Made by a program: the position numbers and the translations under genes. Of a stretch of 64,000 nucleotides of DNA, positions 51,304-62,699 are shown piece by piece. A model generated the notes under the pieces. The model worked only from the letters and a program-made list of their open reading frames with translations. It made no database searches and was not told the DNA's origin. The DNA is from Saccopteryx bilineata (Eukaryota; Chordata; Mammalia; Chiroptera; Emballonuridae): assembly GCF_036850765.1 (NCBI RefSeq), contig NC_089492.1, positions 163,864,296 through 163,928,295 of the forward strand. Direction: 5' to 3'. Numbering within the stretch: position 1 is the first letter of the stretch; the number at the start of each line of letters is the position of its first letter.

Positions 51304-52933
51304 TTAAGTTGGTGATTCTTTTCAGTTGGAACTGGTTTTAAATATATTTTTTTTGTATTTTCTGAAGTTAGAAATATTCTAATTATTTTTTATATAGTTA
51401 TAGAACAACTGATTTTCTTTGTGTTTGGTATATCTGCTATTTGTTACTTGCTGTACTTTTATTTTATTCATCTCTTTCTTTGTTATAATGAGGGTTTTTT
51501 TCCTCTGGATATTGTATATGTATTAGGTGGGTCAAGATGTCTTTTCTCTCTCTTATGTATCACAGTCAGAAAAAAATTTGAGAATTTCTACCCTTGGGGG
51601 ATATTCTCATCCAAGTTTCCTTACCTTTTTTTTTTAGTTCTTACAGGTAATACCACGGAATCTGGCACTAATCCAACAGGAGTCTTTTTTTGGCTCATAG
51701 CAGCCTAGTATTCACCATTTATCTACCATTTCTGTCATGGAATCTGATACTTCAGTGGGTTTCTCTTGACAGTTACTTGCCCAGCACCTCCTAGGAGCCA
51801 GCAATGGCTTCTGCTGAGGTAACCCCAGACGCTTCACAAGGTTGACCCCTTTCCACCTGCCTGACACCTTGTCTGAACTCTCAGGAGGAACAGTGTTTCC
51901 TTTGGGTTAACTAGCTTTTCAGTGCTGGTGAGGAGAAATACATTATTTCTGATATATTCCTCTTGGACAATCAAAGAGTGACCAGGGTGTGACAGGAGGA
52001 AGGAAGAAGACAGGAAAGGAGAAGAGGAGGGGGTGTGGGCAGGGCCAAAGCTCTGTCTGTTTCCTTTCCCCTCTGCACTGTACCCTCCTCCCATCCAGCA
52101 CTTGTTAAGGTGAGCAGGATGATCTCGGGTCAGGGTTTGAGGCTGTGTGTGTTTGCTGGTCGGCAGTGCTATATGGGTGAAGCGGCCACTCACATGTGGC
52201 CCGGTCACATGTCCTCTCTTCCCTGCTGGTGTTTCCCTCTAAGAAATGCAAACGTGATCATACCAAAGCTACACTTTCTGTAATCTTCAAGTCCATATTT
52301 TTCTTCATACATTGCCAAGTAGACCCCTGACCTAGGGAGTCACGATCTTCATGAGGCAACATTACCTCCATAGTCTTGTTGCAACCGCCTCTGATAAGGA
52401 ATCTTAAAGCTCACAGCAGACAGACTTGAGCAAGGCCACACAGGTTGTTAGTAGCCAGGTTGTTAGTAGCAGGGAAGAGACAAGCACCCAAGCCTGGGTC
52501 ATCTCCCCTCGGGGGCTTCAGTCTACACAGTTAAGCACCCCCACTCACTCAGCCCTGCTCAGAGGTCGGGCAGGCATGCCACCTCACTCTCTCCTCTATC
52601 ACACCAGGGCTGCACCGGGGCAGGCACTGTTCTGAAGAGATGAGAGGCAGGACTAGGAGGAAGGAGGTGAGAAAACCTGGGTGTGGTTTCTGAGTCTCAT
52701 TTCACCTTTCTCTTCCATCACAACTGAGTGGGACCGAAGCACCCTTCTATGCATGCAATTATCTGTTAAAAGATGGCCCTGGAATTTTATGGTCCCATCA
52801 GCCTGGCAGGGACTATATTGGTGGATGGTCCCGTGGTCAATGGACAAATGAGCAGGCAACTGAAGAGGAGGATGTGGACAAGAGAGAGAGGGCGGAGGGG
52901 TGCAGAAGCCAGAGGTTAGAGGCTCATGCCTGG

Positions 52934-52939
52934 TTTATT
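52934..52939 (-). terminator. REG4: Candidate REG4 poly(A) signal
   Basis: AATAAA on the gene strand lies about 315 bp past the REG4 stop. It is the nearest canonical hexamer I saw. No transcript evidence is available. Confidence 0.35.
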
Positions 52940-53254
52940 CTTCCCATCTTCAAACCTGTATCCCAGATGTCCAAACACCCAGGTCTTTAATCAGTGGGAG
53001 ATGTGTACTCCTAGCCCTGGACAAATGGAGGTGGGAGGGAGAAAAAAAGTACAATGGACAGCTATCGGGGTGAACATTTAGAGCTAGATGCCATTATTCT
53101 ATCAATGTTGATGTCTCTGCCTCTAAGCCTAATAAGAACCTCACCAGCCATAGCTACTATGTTTACTTTCAGAGACAATGATCATATATGTAGCCAGCAT
53201 GGCCGAGAAAAGGAGAGGCTCCTGCAAGGGCTGGCAGAAATCTTGATTCTTGTT

Positions 53255-53322
53255 CTACGGTCGGTACTTGCACAGGAAGTGTTGTCGCTTGTTGCAATCA
53301 TTGCTGTTCCAAGTTAAAAAAT
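53255..53322 (-). CDS. REG4: REG4 terminal coding exon
   Basis: The acceptor is CTTACAG. The exon completes an Asn codon, encodes FLTWNSNDCNKRQHFLCKYR and P, then TAG. It is too short to be seen as an open frame alone. Confidence 0.95.
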
Positions 53323-56300
53323 CTGTAAGAGAATAAACAGACATTTAAAAGCACCTGGTGGTACAGGGTATTGAGCTTAGCAGTGTTTCCTGGGTGTTTT
53401 GCTTGGAACCATAGATAAGGTACAGTGATGGTGAATTTTGTGTGTCCACTTGGCTAGGACATGGTGTCTGTGATTTGTTCAAATACCAGTCTAGATGTTG
53501 CTGTGAAGGTTTTTGTTTTTTTTAAAATTTGCTTAGCATTTAAATCAGTAGACTTTAAGTAAAACAGATAATCAGCCCTAATGTAGGTAACGATCCAATC
53601 AGAAAAGGCCATAAAGGAAAAGACTAAGGGTCCCTGGAAAAGGAAGAAGTTCTGCCCCCAGGCTGCCCTTGGACTCAAGCCTGCACATCAACACTGGCAG
53701 GGACTTCCAGCCTGCTGACTGGCCCTGTGGATTTCAGATCTGTCAGCCCTAACACTCGTATAAGCCAATTCCATAGGATAAATCACTATCTCATTCCCTA
53801 TGCATTCTATTACTTCTGCTTCTCTGATTCAGACAGGTATGAACTTTGCCAACAGAAAGGAACATAATTTAAACATCATCCACAAGTGCCAAAGCTTTGC
53901 GGCAGCACCAGGCTCCACGGCAGTGCTGCTTTGGAGGGAAGACAGAGCTTGACATAAATCACCAGAAACGGGTGCTCTTTCGTGTTTGAAACAGGATGTT
54001 GTGTGGAACAGAGGGTGATCTTCTCCAAGGTCCACCGCTGAGGCTCTAAGAAACTCCTGTTTGAAGTTCCAATAATTGGAAGTTGTTGAAGCCAGCCATG
54101 TCTCAACAGGCCACTTATTTATACGAAGAACTGAAAGCCTGGAAAAGTGGTCTTTTGAAGGACTAAAGTATTATTGAGAGGTCCAAGTATTTCCCTTCCA
54201 GAATCACTTGTCATCTGGGGTGACTGCCACAGAGTTGTTAGATGTCTGCCTGGGCTCTAAGGCGCAGGTCTCAGCCGGGCGCCTGGATGTGTTGGGTAGG
54301 TAGATGAAAGCCCTAGGAGAGAGGGCATGGTGGCACAGCCAGGCCAAGGGAGTGAGACATGCCCCTCCTGTCCCTAGTTCTGAGGAGTGATGGAGGATGG
54401 GTCCTGCTCATGCCCACATTCATGGCACTCAGCACTGGGACCACAGAGTGTAATTGAAATAGATACTGCAAGGTTTCTGGGCACTGACACAGGTTGGGAC
54501 AAAGAGAACATGGCACGAGGCTTCAAACACCCAGTCAGCTTCCCATGGGCACTAACTTAGGGAGGTGTCTGTTTCACTCTCCTCCTCCCATCCCCAACCC
54601 CAGAGGGATGTGTGCAAGAGGCAGTGTGTGAGAGAGACCATTTCCCACCCTCTCCCAGTCACAGAGCCACAAACAGAGCCTGTTGCGCAATAAGCACTTC
54701 ACATATATTGTGAAGATCAATATTATTTTTTTCCCTCTTCCTCTTCCTCTTCTTCTCCTTCTCCTCCTCCTTCTTCTTCTTCTTTTTAAGTGAGAGGAGG
54801 GAAAATAGAGAGACAGACTCCTGCATGTGCCCTGACCAGGATTCACCCAGCAACCCCTGTCTGGGGCTGATTACTTGAAATCAACTGAGCTATTTTGAGC
54901 ACCTGAGGCCAACACTTGGACCAACCAAACTATTCTCAGTACCTGGGGCTGACATTTAAACCAAATGAGCCACTGGCTACTAGAGGAGAAGCGTGAGAAG
55001 GGGAGAGGAAGGGGAAGAGAAGCAGATGGTTGCTACTCGTGTGTGCCCTCACCAGGAATTGAACCTGGGACATCTGCATGCCAGGCTGACACTCTATCCA
55101 CTGAGCAAACCAGCCAGGGCCTATTTTTTCCTTTTTATAGAGAGGCGTCTAAGGCACAGAGAAGAAAGAAATATACTCAAGGTCACACAGCTAAGTGGGG
55201 GAGCTGAAATCCCACCCAGTCATTCAGAATACAGAGCCCATGGTCTTGACTGAAACCACATTGAATATGAAACTTATTTTTAAACTGTAGAATCCTAGTT
55301 ATCATCATTAAATGTCTCAAACAGAACCAGTAGGTGAGTCAGGATGTGCTGGGAAAGGCAACTCTCCAGAGTCACAAAAGTTACATTGTGATGTAAAAGT
55401 GGACTCAGGTAGCGTGAGAGGAAGACAAATGGATCAAATGTCCTTTTAGGGTCTTTCTCAATAGATATAAAAAAGGAACTAGTCAGGGTGTGTGTGTGGC
55501 TGGGTTTTGGGAGATTAATATATACTTTTGAATCTTAAAGAAACAATTTAGCCACTGAGTTGGTGGGGCTGTTATACAAATTTACAAGGACATTGATGAG
55601 GCTGAGGGTAAGGTCTTTTGAAATTCTACCTTCTAATCCTTGTTTCTCTTTAACGCTAGTTTCATCCCTTGTGTTTTTCTGTCTCCAGAGCCTGTGATCC
55701 GACAGCCAGGCGCTGAGCTGCAGGGATCTAGATGGGAAGACTTGGTGTCCTCTGCACGACATTAGGCTTCTGGTTCCCACATAGGCACTTAGCTAATATG
55801 AACATGGACTGATGGGAAAGATTTTGTTCAAGAACTTTGTCCAGTTGAAATCTCAGATTCCTGGGAGGGATTTCAGGGACATCTGGTCTGTGGCTTCCCT
55901 CAAGCTGGTCTGGCCTCCAGCCCTACAGATTCTGATGTTGTAACAACAAGGTGATCCCTGGAATTCGTATTTTTTAAATGTTCCCCAGTTAGAGTCTCAC
56001 ATGCCATCACGCCTCTCTGCTAACACTTCTGAGGCTGCGACTACAAGACCAGCTACAATGCTCACTTGTGCTGGGTTAGCCCGTTGTATTTTTGAATAAT
56101 GCTCATTTTTCAAAATTGTTTTTCTTAGTTTGGATAAAAAACCCACATTTTGGTAGCTTCTCCTATTGGTCTTGCTTTGTGTTCCTTTCTTCTGACTTTA
56201 ACAGCAGTTGTGTGGTCTTTGTGAGCCTGATAATTCTTCCTTCTTCTGTGACAAAGTGTTCTATGTCTGAGGGTCTCCCTGGACTGCACTTCAGCGTGGG

Positions 56301-58427
56301 CCTCCGCACGTCCACCATTCATCCTTTGCTGTTAGAAAGCATCCCCGCTCTTTTCCGTGCATATAAGTTGTGATCTTCAGCCAACAGTAACTTCTGCTCT
56401 GCATCCCTGTCCACCAGAGCCTGGTTCCAGCGTCCTCAGTCCAGGCGTCCCAGGCCTGCTTCTCCCCTTGGAGGGTAGCCCCGCTGAGACCACAGTGGCC
56501 TCAGAACCCACTGGGCTGTTCTCTCTGGCATCAAGTGTCGTTTTCATCTTTGCTACTCTGTTTTGTTTTGCACCTGAGATGTTCAACATCACTTATTAGC
56601 TGTGATTCTCAAATGGGAGTGATTTTGCTCTGCAAAATAGGGGATTATTTAGCAATGTCTAGAGACATTTTTGGTTGTAACAACCTGTGGGGGGGGGGTG
56701 GAGGTGCTACTGGCATCTACTGAATAGAGTTCAGGGTCTGTCTACAATGTATAAGGCAAATATTATTAGCACCCACCTGTCATTAATACCAAGGTTAAAA
56801 GAAAACCCCAGGTCCTGGCCGGTTGGCTCAGCGGTAGAGCATCGGCCTGGCGTGCGAGGGATCCAGGTTCGATTCCCGGCCAGGGCACATAGGAGAAGTG
56901 CCCATTTGCTTCTCCACCCCCCCCCTCCTTCCTCTCTGTCTCTCTCTTCCCCTCCCGCAGCCAAGGCTCCATTGGAGCAAAGATGGCCCGGGTACTGGGG
57001 ATGGCTCCTTGGCCTCTGCCCCAGGCGCTAAGGTGGCTCTGGTCGCGGCAGAGCGACACCCTGGAGGGGTAGAGCATAGCCCCATGGTGGGCAGAGCTTC
57101 GCCCCTGGTGGGTGTGCCGGGTGGATCCCGGTCAGGCGCATGCGGGAGTCTGTCTGACTGTCTCTCCCCGTTTCCAGCTTCAGAAAAAAAATATATACAA
57201 CAACAACAAAAAAAAGAAAGCCCCAAAACTCTAAGACATTAACATAAAAAGCAAAGAACTAAGGCAGGCAAGGGAAATGAAGGTCTCAAATGAAGTGTGC
57301 AGCTGCAGATGTGGTTCTGGGCACTGTGCCTGGAAGAGGGAGCCCCGGGGCACAAGCAAGAGGGAAAGCAGGCAAAGACGAGGTTTCCGGGCTCCTGGGA
57401 ACCCTTACCATAAAGAAGCCAAAAAAGAGTCACACGCGTGTGCTGCCTGTAGTCTGGGTTTCCCAAAATGTGACATATTCTCCCCTCATGGTACAAAATA
57501 GGATTTAAAAATAAATGCATTTTAGAAAAAAGTGAGCAGATAGAAAGAAAATGTTAATAACTGAACAGTTGGTACATTGATATGGCAGATTGTAAAATGT
57601 TCAGCGAAGACTGGAGGTTGGTACACAATGTTTGTGACAAAGCCACTGTCCTGTGGAACGAGGGAGCCGCTGGTGTGAAATGGGGGGATGTCCATCTCTG
57701 CTCTGAATTGGTACAGGGAAGAGGCAAGGGTGATGCCTTAGAACTTACTGTTGTTGGTGCTCATCTCTGCACAGTGCTTGTTTGCAGCCACGGACCTGCC
57801 AGACCAGATTTTGAAAATATACATGGCCCCGTCGATCCACCGCCACTGCTGCCTCTGTGCATGACAGGAGAAGAGGACAAGCTGGAGTCAGCTGCACACC
57901 CTCTCACAGCCTAGGTGCTTCCCCACAGGCCCTTTAAAATGTAGTGGTTTTTTTTCTATTTGTTTGTTTGTTTGTTTGTTTGTATGTTTTAAACAAGAGG
58001 AGAGATAGAGAGATAAACTCCCACATGCACCCCAACCCACATCCACTCAGAAACCCTGTCTGGGGCCGATGCTCGAACCAACCAAGCTATCTTTAGCACC
58101 TGAGGCTGACACTGAAACCAAGCAAGCCACTGGCTCAGAGAGGGAAAGAAAGAGAGAAGGGGGAGAGGTGGGGAAGAGAAGCAGAGGGTAGCTTCCTATG
58201 TGTGCCCTGACTGGGGGTCAAACCTGCAATCTTGGTATTTTGGGACAATGCTCTAACCAACTGAGCTAACCGGCCAGGGCCCAAAATATTATTTATTAAG
58301 ACAAAGTAAGTCCCTGGCTGGTTGGCTCAGTGGTAGAGTGTCAGTCTGGTGTGTGGAAGTCCCAGGTTCAATTCCTGGTCAGGGCACACAGGAGAAGTGA
58401 CCATCTGCTTTTCCACCCTCCCCCTCC

Positions 58428-58471
<44 letters not shown>

Positions 58472-60010
58472 TCTCTCTTTCCTTCTTCTGCAGCCATGGC
58501 TCAGTTGGTTCAAGCACATTGGCCCAGGTGCTGAGGATGGCTCCATGGAGCCTCCACCTCAGGCGCTAAAAATAGTTCAGTTGCGAGCATCAGCCCAAGA
58601 TGAGCAGAGCATCAGCCTCAGATGGGGGTTGCCAGGTGAGGTGGATCCCGGTCAGGGCATATGTGGGAGTCTGTCTCTCTTTCTCCCCTCCTTTCACTTG
58701 GAAAAGAAGAAAAAGAATAATTTTTAAAAAAGAAAAAGTAAAAGTTTGATAACATGATAAATGAAGTAATGTCACTTTAATTTGCATTTCTTTGATAACT
58801 AGAGACATCACAAACTTTTTAGAACACTTATTTACCACTTATTTTGCTCAGTCATAAATGTAAAAAAAGTAAATTACAAAAACTATCTAGAGGAAATAAA
58901 TATAAGTATTTATTTTTCTCTGAATGAGAGAACTCTGGCTGATAGCAGTGTGAATACATACAAAATGGAAAATTAATTGTAAAAAACACTGCTCATAAAA
59001 ATTAGGGAATTAGGGAATGTGCAGATACTTCAGTACTTTCAGCCTTTTGTATAGTGCATTTTCACCAATGAAATAAAAGGTGATTTGCATCTCATTTGCA
59101 TAATCGAACAACTTTCTCTGACTTGTTTTTTGCTTTTCTGATTTTCTTGTTTAATAAAAAAAAATAAAATGCTTTTATTGCTTCATATTCATTTTGAAAT
59201 CTCCCTCATATATGTGAGTAGTATATTTGTGACATCCATGGCAAAGTGTTATCAAGAAACAGTCTGGGATTCCCTCCTGTGTTCCTGATGTTTGTGTGGG
59301 TTACCATAGCAGCCCCACAGAGAATCTGTGCCCTGAAGACCCCACAGAGACTCCAGCAACCAGCCCACAGACCTCCCGGCCGTTCCCCACAATGAGGGAT
59401 TGACAGAGAGGAAAATGAAGGTCTAGTGCAAAAAGTTAACAGTAACATCAAAAACACAATAGCATCTAGGAAAAAACTTAGCTCTAAGTTTCCAACTTTA
59501 AGCCAAAATCAAATGGAGATTTAATTACACCAGGTCCCATTACAGGTCTGTGTGTGTGTTTATATATGTATGTACTCATATATACCTACACAAACATTTA
59601 TTTTGAAGGCTCTGAAAAGGTGGTAATTTGGTGTTCTAAAATTCGAGAGGACTTTAATTAGATAAATGGTCTATAAAATGATGCCACAGATATTGTATTC
59701 TCCACTGAGAGTCAGCACTGGACTCTGACCTTGAGGCCTTGGCCTGTTAGAAGCATACAACTGAAGAAGACCACTATGTGTGCCCCTTGTCAGGAGACCT
59801 GGCAGCCAGTTCCCAGAGAGAGGCTACTTATCTGGTCTTCCCAAAGGGCATCTGTGGGCCACGTCTGAGTACCTTCTGTGGGTCATGCAGACCGATCCAC
59901 ACGGGCAGATTTTTTTGATAGCCACTTATGTACTCTGCTATGACGCTGGCTTCCTTTGAATTCAGTACAGACGCCAGGTGGGCTCCATTTCCAAAGGACT
60001 GACACTCGAG
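53255..60010 (-). CDS. REG4: Regenerating islet-derived protein 4, last three coding exons
   Basis: REG4 is a small secreted C-type-lectin-fold protein of gut epithelium. Three minus-strand exons (138, 106 and 68 bp) with compatible phases give the C-terminal 103 residues. That equals residues 56-158 if the length is as in human. Diagnostic pieces are the WIGLHDPQK motif, RQQWRWIDGAMY, NKHCAEM and the C terminus CNKRQHFLCKYRP. The C-type lectin cysteines in LECQ, NKHCAEM, NDCNK and FLCKY are kept. Exons for the signal peptide and N terminus (start of the domain) are not in 60.0-64 kb as far as I can see and should lie beyond the window. The position next to HMGCS2 in the same orientation agrees with human synteny. 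Confidence 0.95.
54772..55120 (-). repeat. Older tRNA-SINE in REG4 intron
   Basis: The head complement is CAAACCAGCCAGGGCC and the tail complement is a CTTCTTCTTCTT run. MIR sequence continues on its right (about 55125-55235, AAGGTCACACAGCTAAGTGG), so it split an older MIR. Confidence 0.82.
56811..57212 (+). repeat. Long tRNA-SINE in REG4 intron
   Basis: Flanks AAAGAAAACCCCA and AAAGAAAGCCCCA match at 12 of 13. The tail is ACAACAACAACAAAA. Confidence 0.9.
57749..57854 (-). CDS. REG4: REG4 exon (lectin domain, middle)
   Basis: The acceptor is ATGCACAG. The exon encodes RQQWRWIDGAMYIFKIWSGR, then SVAANKHCAEMSTNN plus one base. The donor is GTAAGT. WIDG is the conserved strand motif of the Reg family. 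Confidence 0.95.
57950..58280 (-). repeat. Diverged SINE with TTTG repeat end
   Basis: The left end is a (TTTG)n run of about seven units. The head complement is GAGCTAACCGGCCAGGGC. Confidence 0.8.
58310..58735 (+). repeat. tRNA-SINE with CT expansion
   Basis: It has the head CCCTGGCTGGTTGGCTCAG. A CT microsatellite of about 20 units lies near 58432-58475. Confidence 0.85.
58987..59222. mobile_element. Tc1/mariner-like MITE
   Basis: The left end CACTGCTCATAAAAATTAGG and the right-end complement (CACTACTCACATATATGAGG-like) are about 20-bp imperfect inverted repeats. The interior is AT-rich and noncoding. The class is inferred from end style; the TA target duplication is not clean. Confidence 0.5.
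59873..60010 (-). CDS. REG4: REG4 exon (lectin domain, first in window)
   Basis: The acceptor is TGCCCACAG. The exon encodes LECQSFGNGAHLASVLNSKE, then ASVIAEYISGYQKNLPVWIG and LHDPQK. It is 46 whole codons, phase 0 at both ends, with donor GTACTC (weak). Confidence 0.94.
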
Positions 60011-60202
60011 CTGTGGGCAAGGAGAAGTTGCAGTAATGATGCCTTGAGGTTTAAAAGCACAGCCCTCATCTCAGAACCCCAGAGTGCCAGGCAGCATGGA
60101 CTCACAGAGCCCACCTCCTCAGTGAGTTGTAATCTAAACCCTACAGAAGACTTCCTGTCCTTCCTGTCCCCAAGGGAGAGAATATACTGTTACAAGTGTC
60201 AG

Positions 60203-60447
60203 ATCTCAGAGGAAGAGGCAATTCCAGGCAAGGGCATGAGATTTAAGGTCAATGGATATGCCTGGAGTCCTGGTCTTGCCTCTCATTAGTGTGTATGTGT
60301 GACCTTGACAGGTCACTTCACCTCTCAGAGGAGAGGAAATTCCAGGCAAGGGCATGAGATTTAGAGTCAATGGATGTGCCTGGAGTCCTGGTCTTGCCTC
60401 TCATTAGTGTGTGTGTGTGACCTTGACAGGTCACTTCACCTCTCAGG
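60203..60447. repeat. Recent ~118-bp tandem duplication inside a MIR
   Basis: Two copies of the unit starting TCTCAGAGGA lie 118 bp apart, differing at only a few positions. Both hold GGTCACTTCACCTCTCAG from a plus-strand MIR whose remainder continues to about 60515. Confidence 0.88.
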
Positions 60448-60575
60448 CCAGTTTCATTATATGTAAATGCAGAAAATAATCACCGCCACGCAGGGAGTTG
60501 TCAGGAAGGTACATTTGTTATAGTTATGTATTATAATACTGCATTTCAAACAAATCTAAGAAACCACTGATTGTG

Positions 60576-61005
60576 CCTGACCTGTGGTGGCGCAGTGGAT
60601 AAAGCGTCAACCTGGAAATGCTGAGGTCGCCGGTTCGAAACCCTGGGCTTGCCTGGTCAAGGCACATATGGGAGTCCTCCCCCCCTTCTCTCTCTCTGTC
60701 TCTCCTCTCTCTCTCTCTCTATCTCTCTCTGTCTCTCCCTCTCCTCTCTAAAATGAATAAATAGGCCTGACCTGTGGTGGCGCAGTGGATAAAGCGTCGA
60801 CCTGGAAATGCTGAAGTCGCCGGTTTGAAACCCTGGGCTTGCCTGGTCAAGGCACATGTGGGAGTTGATGCTTCCTGCTCCTCCCCCCTTCTCTCTCTCC
60901 TCTCTCTCTCTCTACCCCCCCCTTTCTAAAATGAATAAAAATAAATAAAAAAATAAAAAATAAAAAAAAAAATAAAAATAAAATGAATAAAAAATTAAAA
61001 AAAAA
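60576..61005 (+). repeat. Head-to-tail SINE dimer
   Basis: Two GCCTGACCTGTGGTGGCGCA units (60576 to about 60763, then to 61005) share one 18-bp duplication AAGAAACCACTGATTGTG at 60558 and 61006. No duplication lies between them. Confidence 0.9.
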
Positions 61006-61242
61006 AAGAAACCACTGATTGTGACATGTGCTATCCTCTAATGTGAAACTTACTATCCAATGAAACAGAGCAAACATTTTATATATATGCATTTCATAGA
61101 TAGAGGTATATATTTATGCTCTTTAAGGTTGTATTACAGAAACTGCTTATGCAACAAAACTTTAATAAAAACATGGGTTGGCTGTGGTTGTTACTCCAAT
61201 GTTTGCTTTTAGGATCTTGTTTGGAATTAGATGTGGTTACTG

Positions 61243-61588
61243 GTGATTTTTAAAAAATTTTTTTTATTGATTTATTTTATTTTGTTTATACTTTTAGAGA
61301 GAGAGAGAGAGGAAGAAAGAGAGAGGGGAGAAGGAGAGAGACGAGAAGCATCAACTTGTAGCTGCTTCATTTTAGTTGCTTTTTATTGATTGCTTTTCAT
61401 ATATGCCATGGCTGGGGGCAGGGGCTCTAGGTGGGCCAGTGACCCCTTGCTCAAGCCAGCGACCTTTGGGCTCAAGCCAGTGACCACGGGATTATGTCGA
61501 TGATCTCACACTGGCAACCTTTGGGTTTCAAACCAGGGCCCTCAGCATCCTGGGTCAATGCTCTATGCACTGTGCCACAATCGGTCAG
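61243..61588 (-). repeat. GCCTGACC-type SINE, 3' module of chimera
   Basis: The minus-strand A-rich tail lies at the left, next to AGATGTGGTTACTG (61229-61242). The head complement CAATCGGTCAGGC abuts the next SINE. There is no duplication at that inner joint. Confidence 0.85.
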
Positions 61589-61780
61589 GCTATTGATTGA
61601 TTTTAGAGAGACAGAGAGAGGAATTGGGGGGGGGGGAGAAAGAAGGGATCATCATTTGTTGTTCCACTTTAGTTGTGCACTCACTGGTTGCTTCACGCAT
61701 GTGCCCTGACCAGAGATTGAACCCACATCTTGGCATTTTGGGACAACACTGTAACTGACGGAGCCAACAAGCCAGGGCAA
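61589..61780 (-). repeat. VES-type SINE, middle module of chimera
   Basis: Its minus-strand head GCCCTGGCTTGTTGGCTCCG directly follows the 3' end of a 5S rRNA sequence. The tail reads TCTCTAAAATCAATCAATA. Confidence 0.85.
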
Positions 61781-62346
61781 GCCTGCAGCACCTGGTATTT
61801 CCAGGCAGTCTCCTAGCCAAGCACTGACCAGACCCGAGATCAAACTGAAGTGTAGAAAAGAAAGGCTTGTGAACATAAATAATTTTTGGCAAACTTACTT
61901 TCTCTAAAACAAAAAGACTTTTAGCAGAACTTACTTTTTCTGAAAGTAAGTTACTCCCTATTGGCCTTGAGGCTGGTCTCCCAGACTGTGGCCTTGGACT
62001 AGCTTTACGAAGTAGCAGATATTCTCAGAGTGTTTCTCCCTGAATTAACCCTACAGATAAACACTGTAAGAAAGCTTGTTTCACTGCTTTGTTTTACTGC
62101 TATGCTTTCTCTCCTCCCCATTCCTCAATTGGTATGTAATTCTCCCTATGAAACCTGACTCCAAAATGCAGTCAGGGCTGCATTGATTTGAAGGGCTTCA
62201 GCCTCCATGTGGTCCGCGTAGTGGGCTAATTAAAGACTCCTAATTTCTTCATTTGGCTGATTGATTGTGTGGCAGGACATCTTATCTTGCTGTTCCAATA
62301 CAACATAAACGAGATCAGGCGCATTCAGGGTGGTATGGCCTTAGAT
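61781..62346 (-). pseudogene. 5S rRNA pseudogene split by an LTR
   Basis: On the minus strand it begins ATCTAAGGCCATACCACCCT (62346 down) and reaches TGATCTCGTTTA. After the LTR it resumes GTTTGATCTCGG, then CTGGTCAGTGCTTGGCTAGG, ending CAGGTGCTGCAGGCTT at 61781. This matches the 5S rRNA from its first base to nearly its last. About 18 nt after GATCTCGG are missing, including the internal A-box, so it is not a working 5S gene. Confidence 0.87.
61846..62305 (+). mobile_element. 460-bp solo LTR inside the 5S sequence
   Basis: It runs TGAAGTGTAG to CAATACAACA. Flanks CAAAC (61841) and TAAAC (62306) are a 5-bp duplication with one mismatch. CTAATTAAAGACTCC supplies a plus-strand poly(A)-like signal. 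It is unrelated by eye to the LTRs at 47-50 kb. Confidence 0.72.
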
Positions 62347-62559
62347 AGATGTGGTTACTGTTTAATAATAATTTAGTTCTCACACTTGCCACCCACTTTA
62401 CAATTCCAAAATGCTTTTATACTGGGTATTTTAATGGACTTTCAAACATGTGAGGCTTGGAAGCCAGATTAGCAGTCAACATTTAGTGAGTGTGCCAGCC
62501 ACTGAAATTCCCAGAACAGAAACTGAAATGGGCTCAGACTGTTTAAATGATAGTTTCCC

Positions 62560-62645
62560 TCAAAGTTCACACAGCTGGTAGTGACGAAGCTGGAACAGAA
62601 CTCAGACCTCCACCTTTTAAGTCTGAGATCGGAGCTACCTATCGC
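62560..62645 (-). repeat. MIR fragment (antisense)
   Basis: GTTCACACAGCTGGTAGTGA and CAGAACTCAGACCTCCACC follow the reverse MIR pattern. Confidence 0.5.
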
Positions 62646-62699
62646 CCTCCCTGTTCCTTTGATTGGCTTCCAGGAGTCTTGAGAACTAAGACTGGCCAC

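Larger units (their letters stand above)
35560..52930. other. HMGCS2-REG4 intergenic interval
   Basis: No exon was recognised. Repeats are entered separately. Stretches with nothing I can name are about 36.3-37.1, 37.5-38.5, 39.06-39.35, 43.2-44.2, 44.55-45.3, 46.4-47.07, 49.0-49.5, 50.17-50.87 and 51.3-52.9 kb. Open frames there are short and have no family resemblance. Confidence 0.6.

Noticed and set aside
61781..62346. Functional 5S rRNA gene
   Set aside because: It is split by an LTR, lacks the internal A-box segment, and joins a SINE instead of a T-run terminator.
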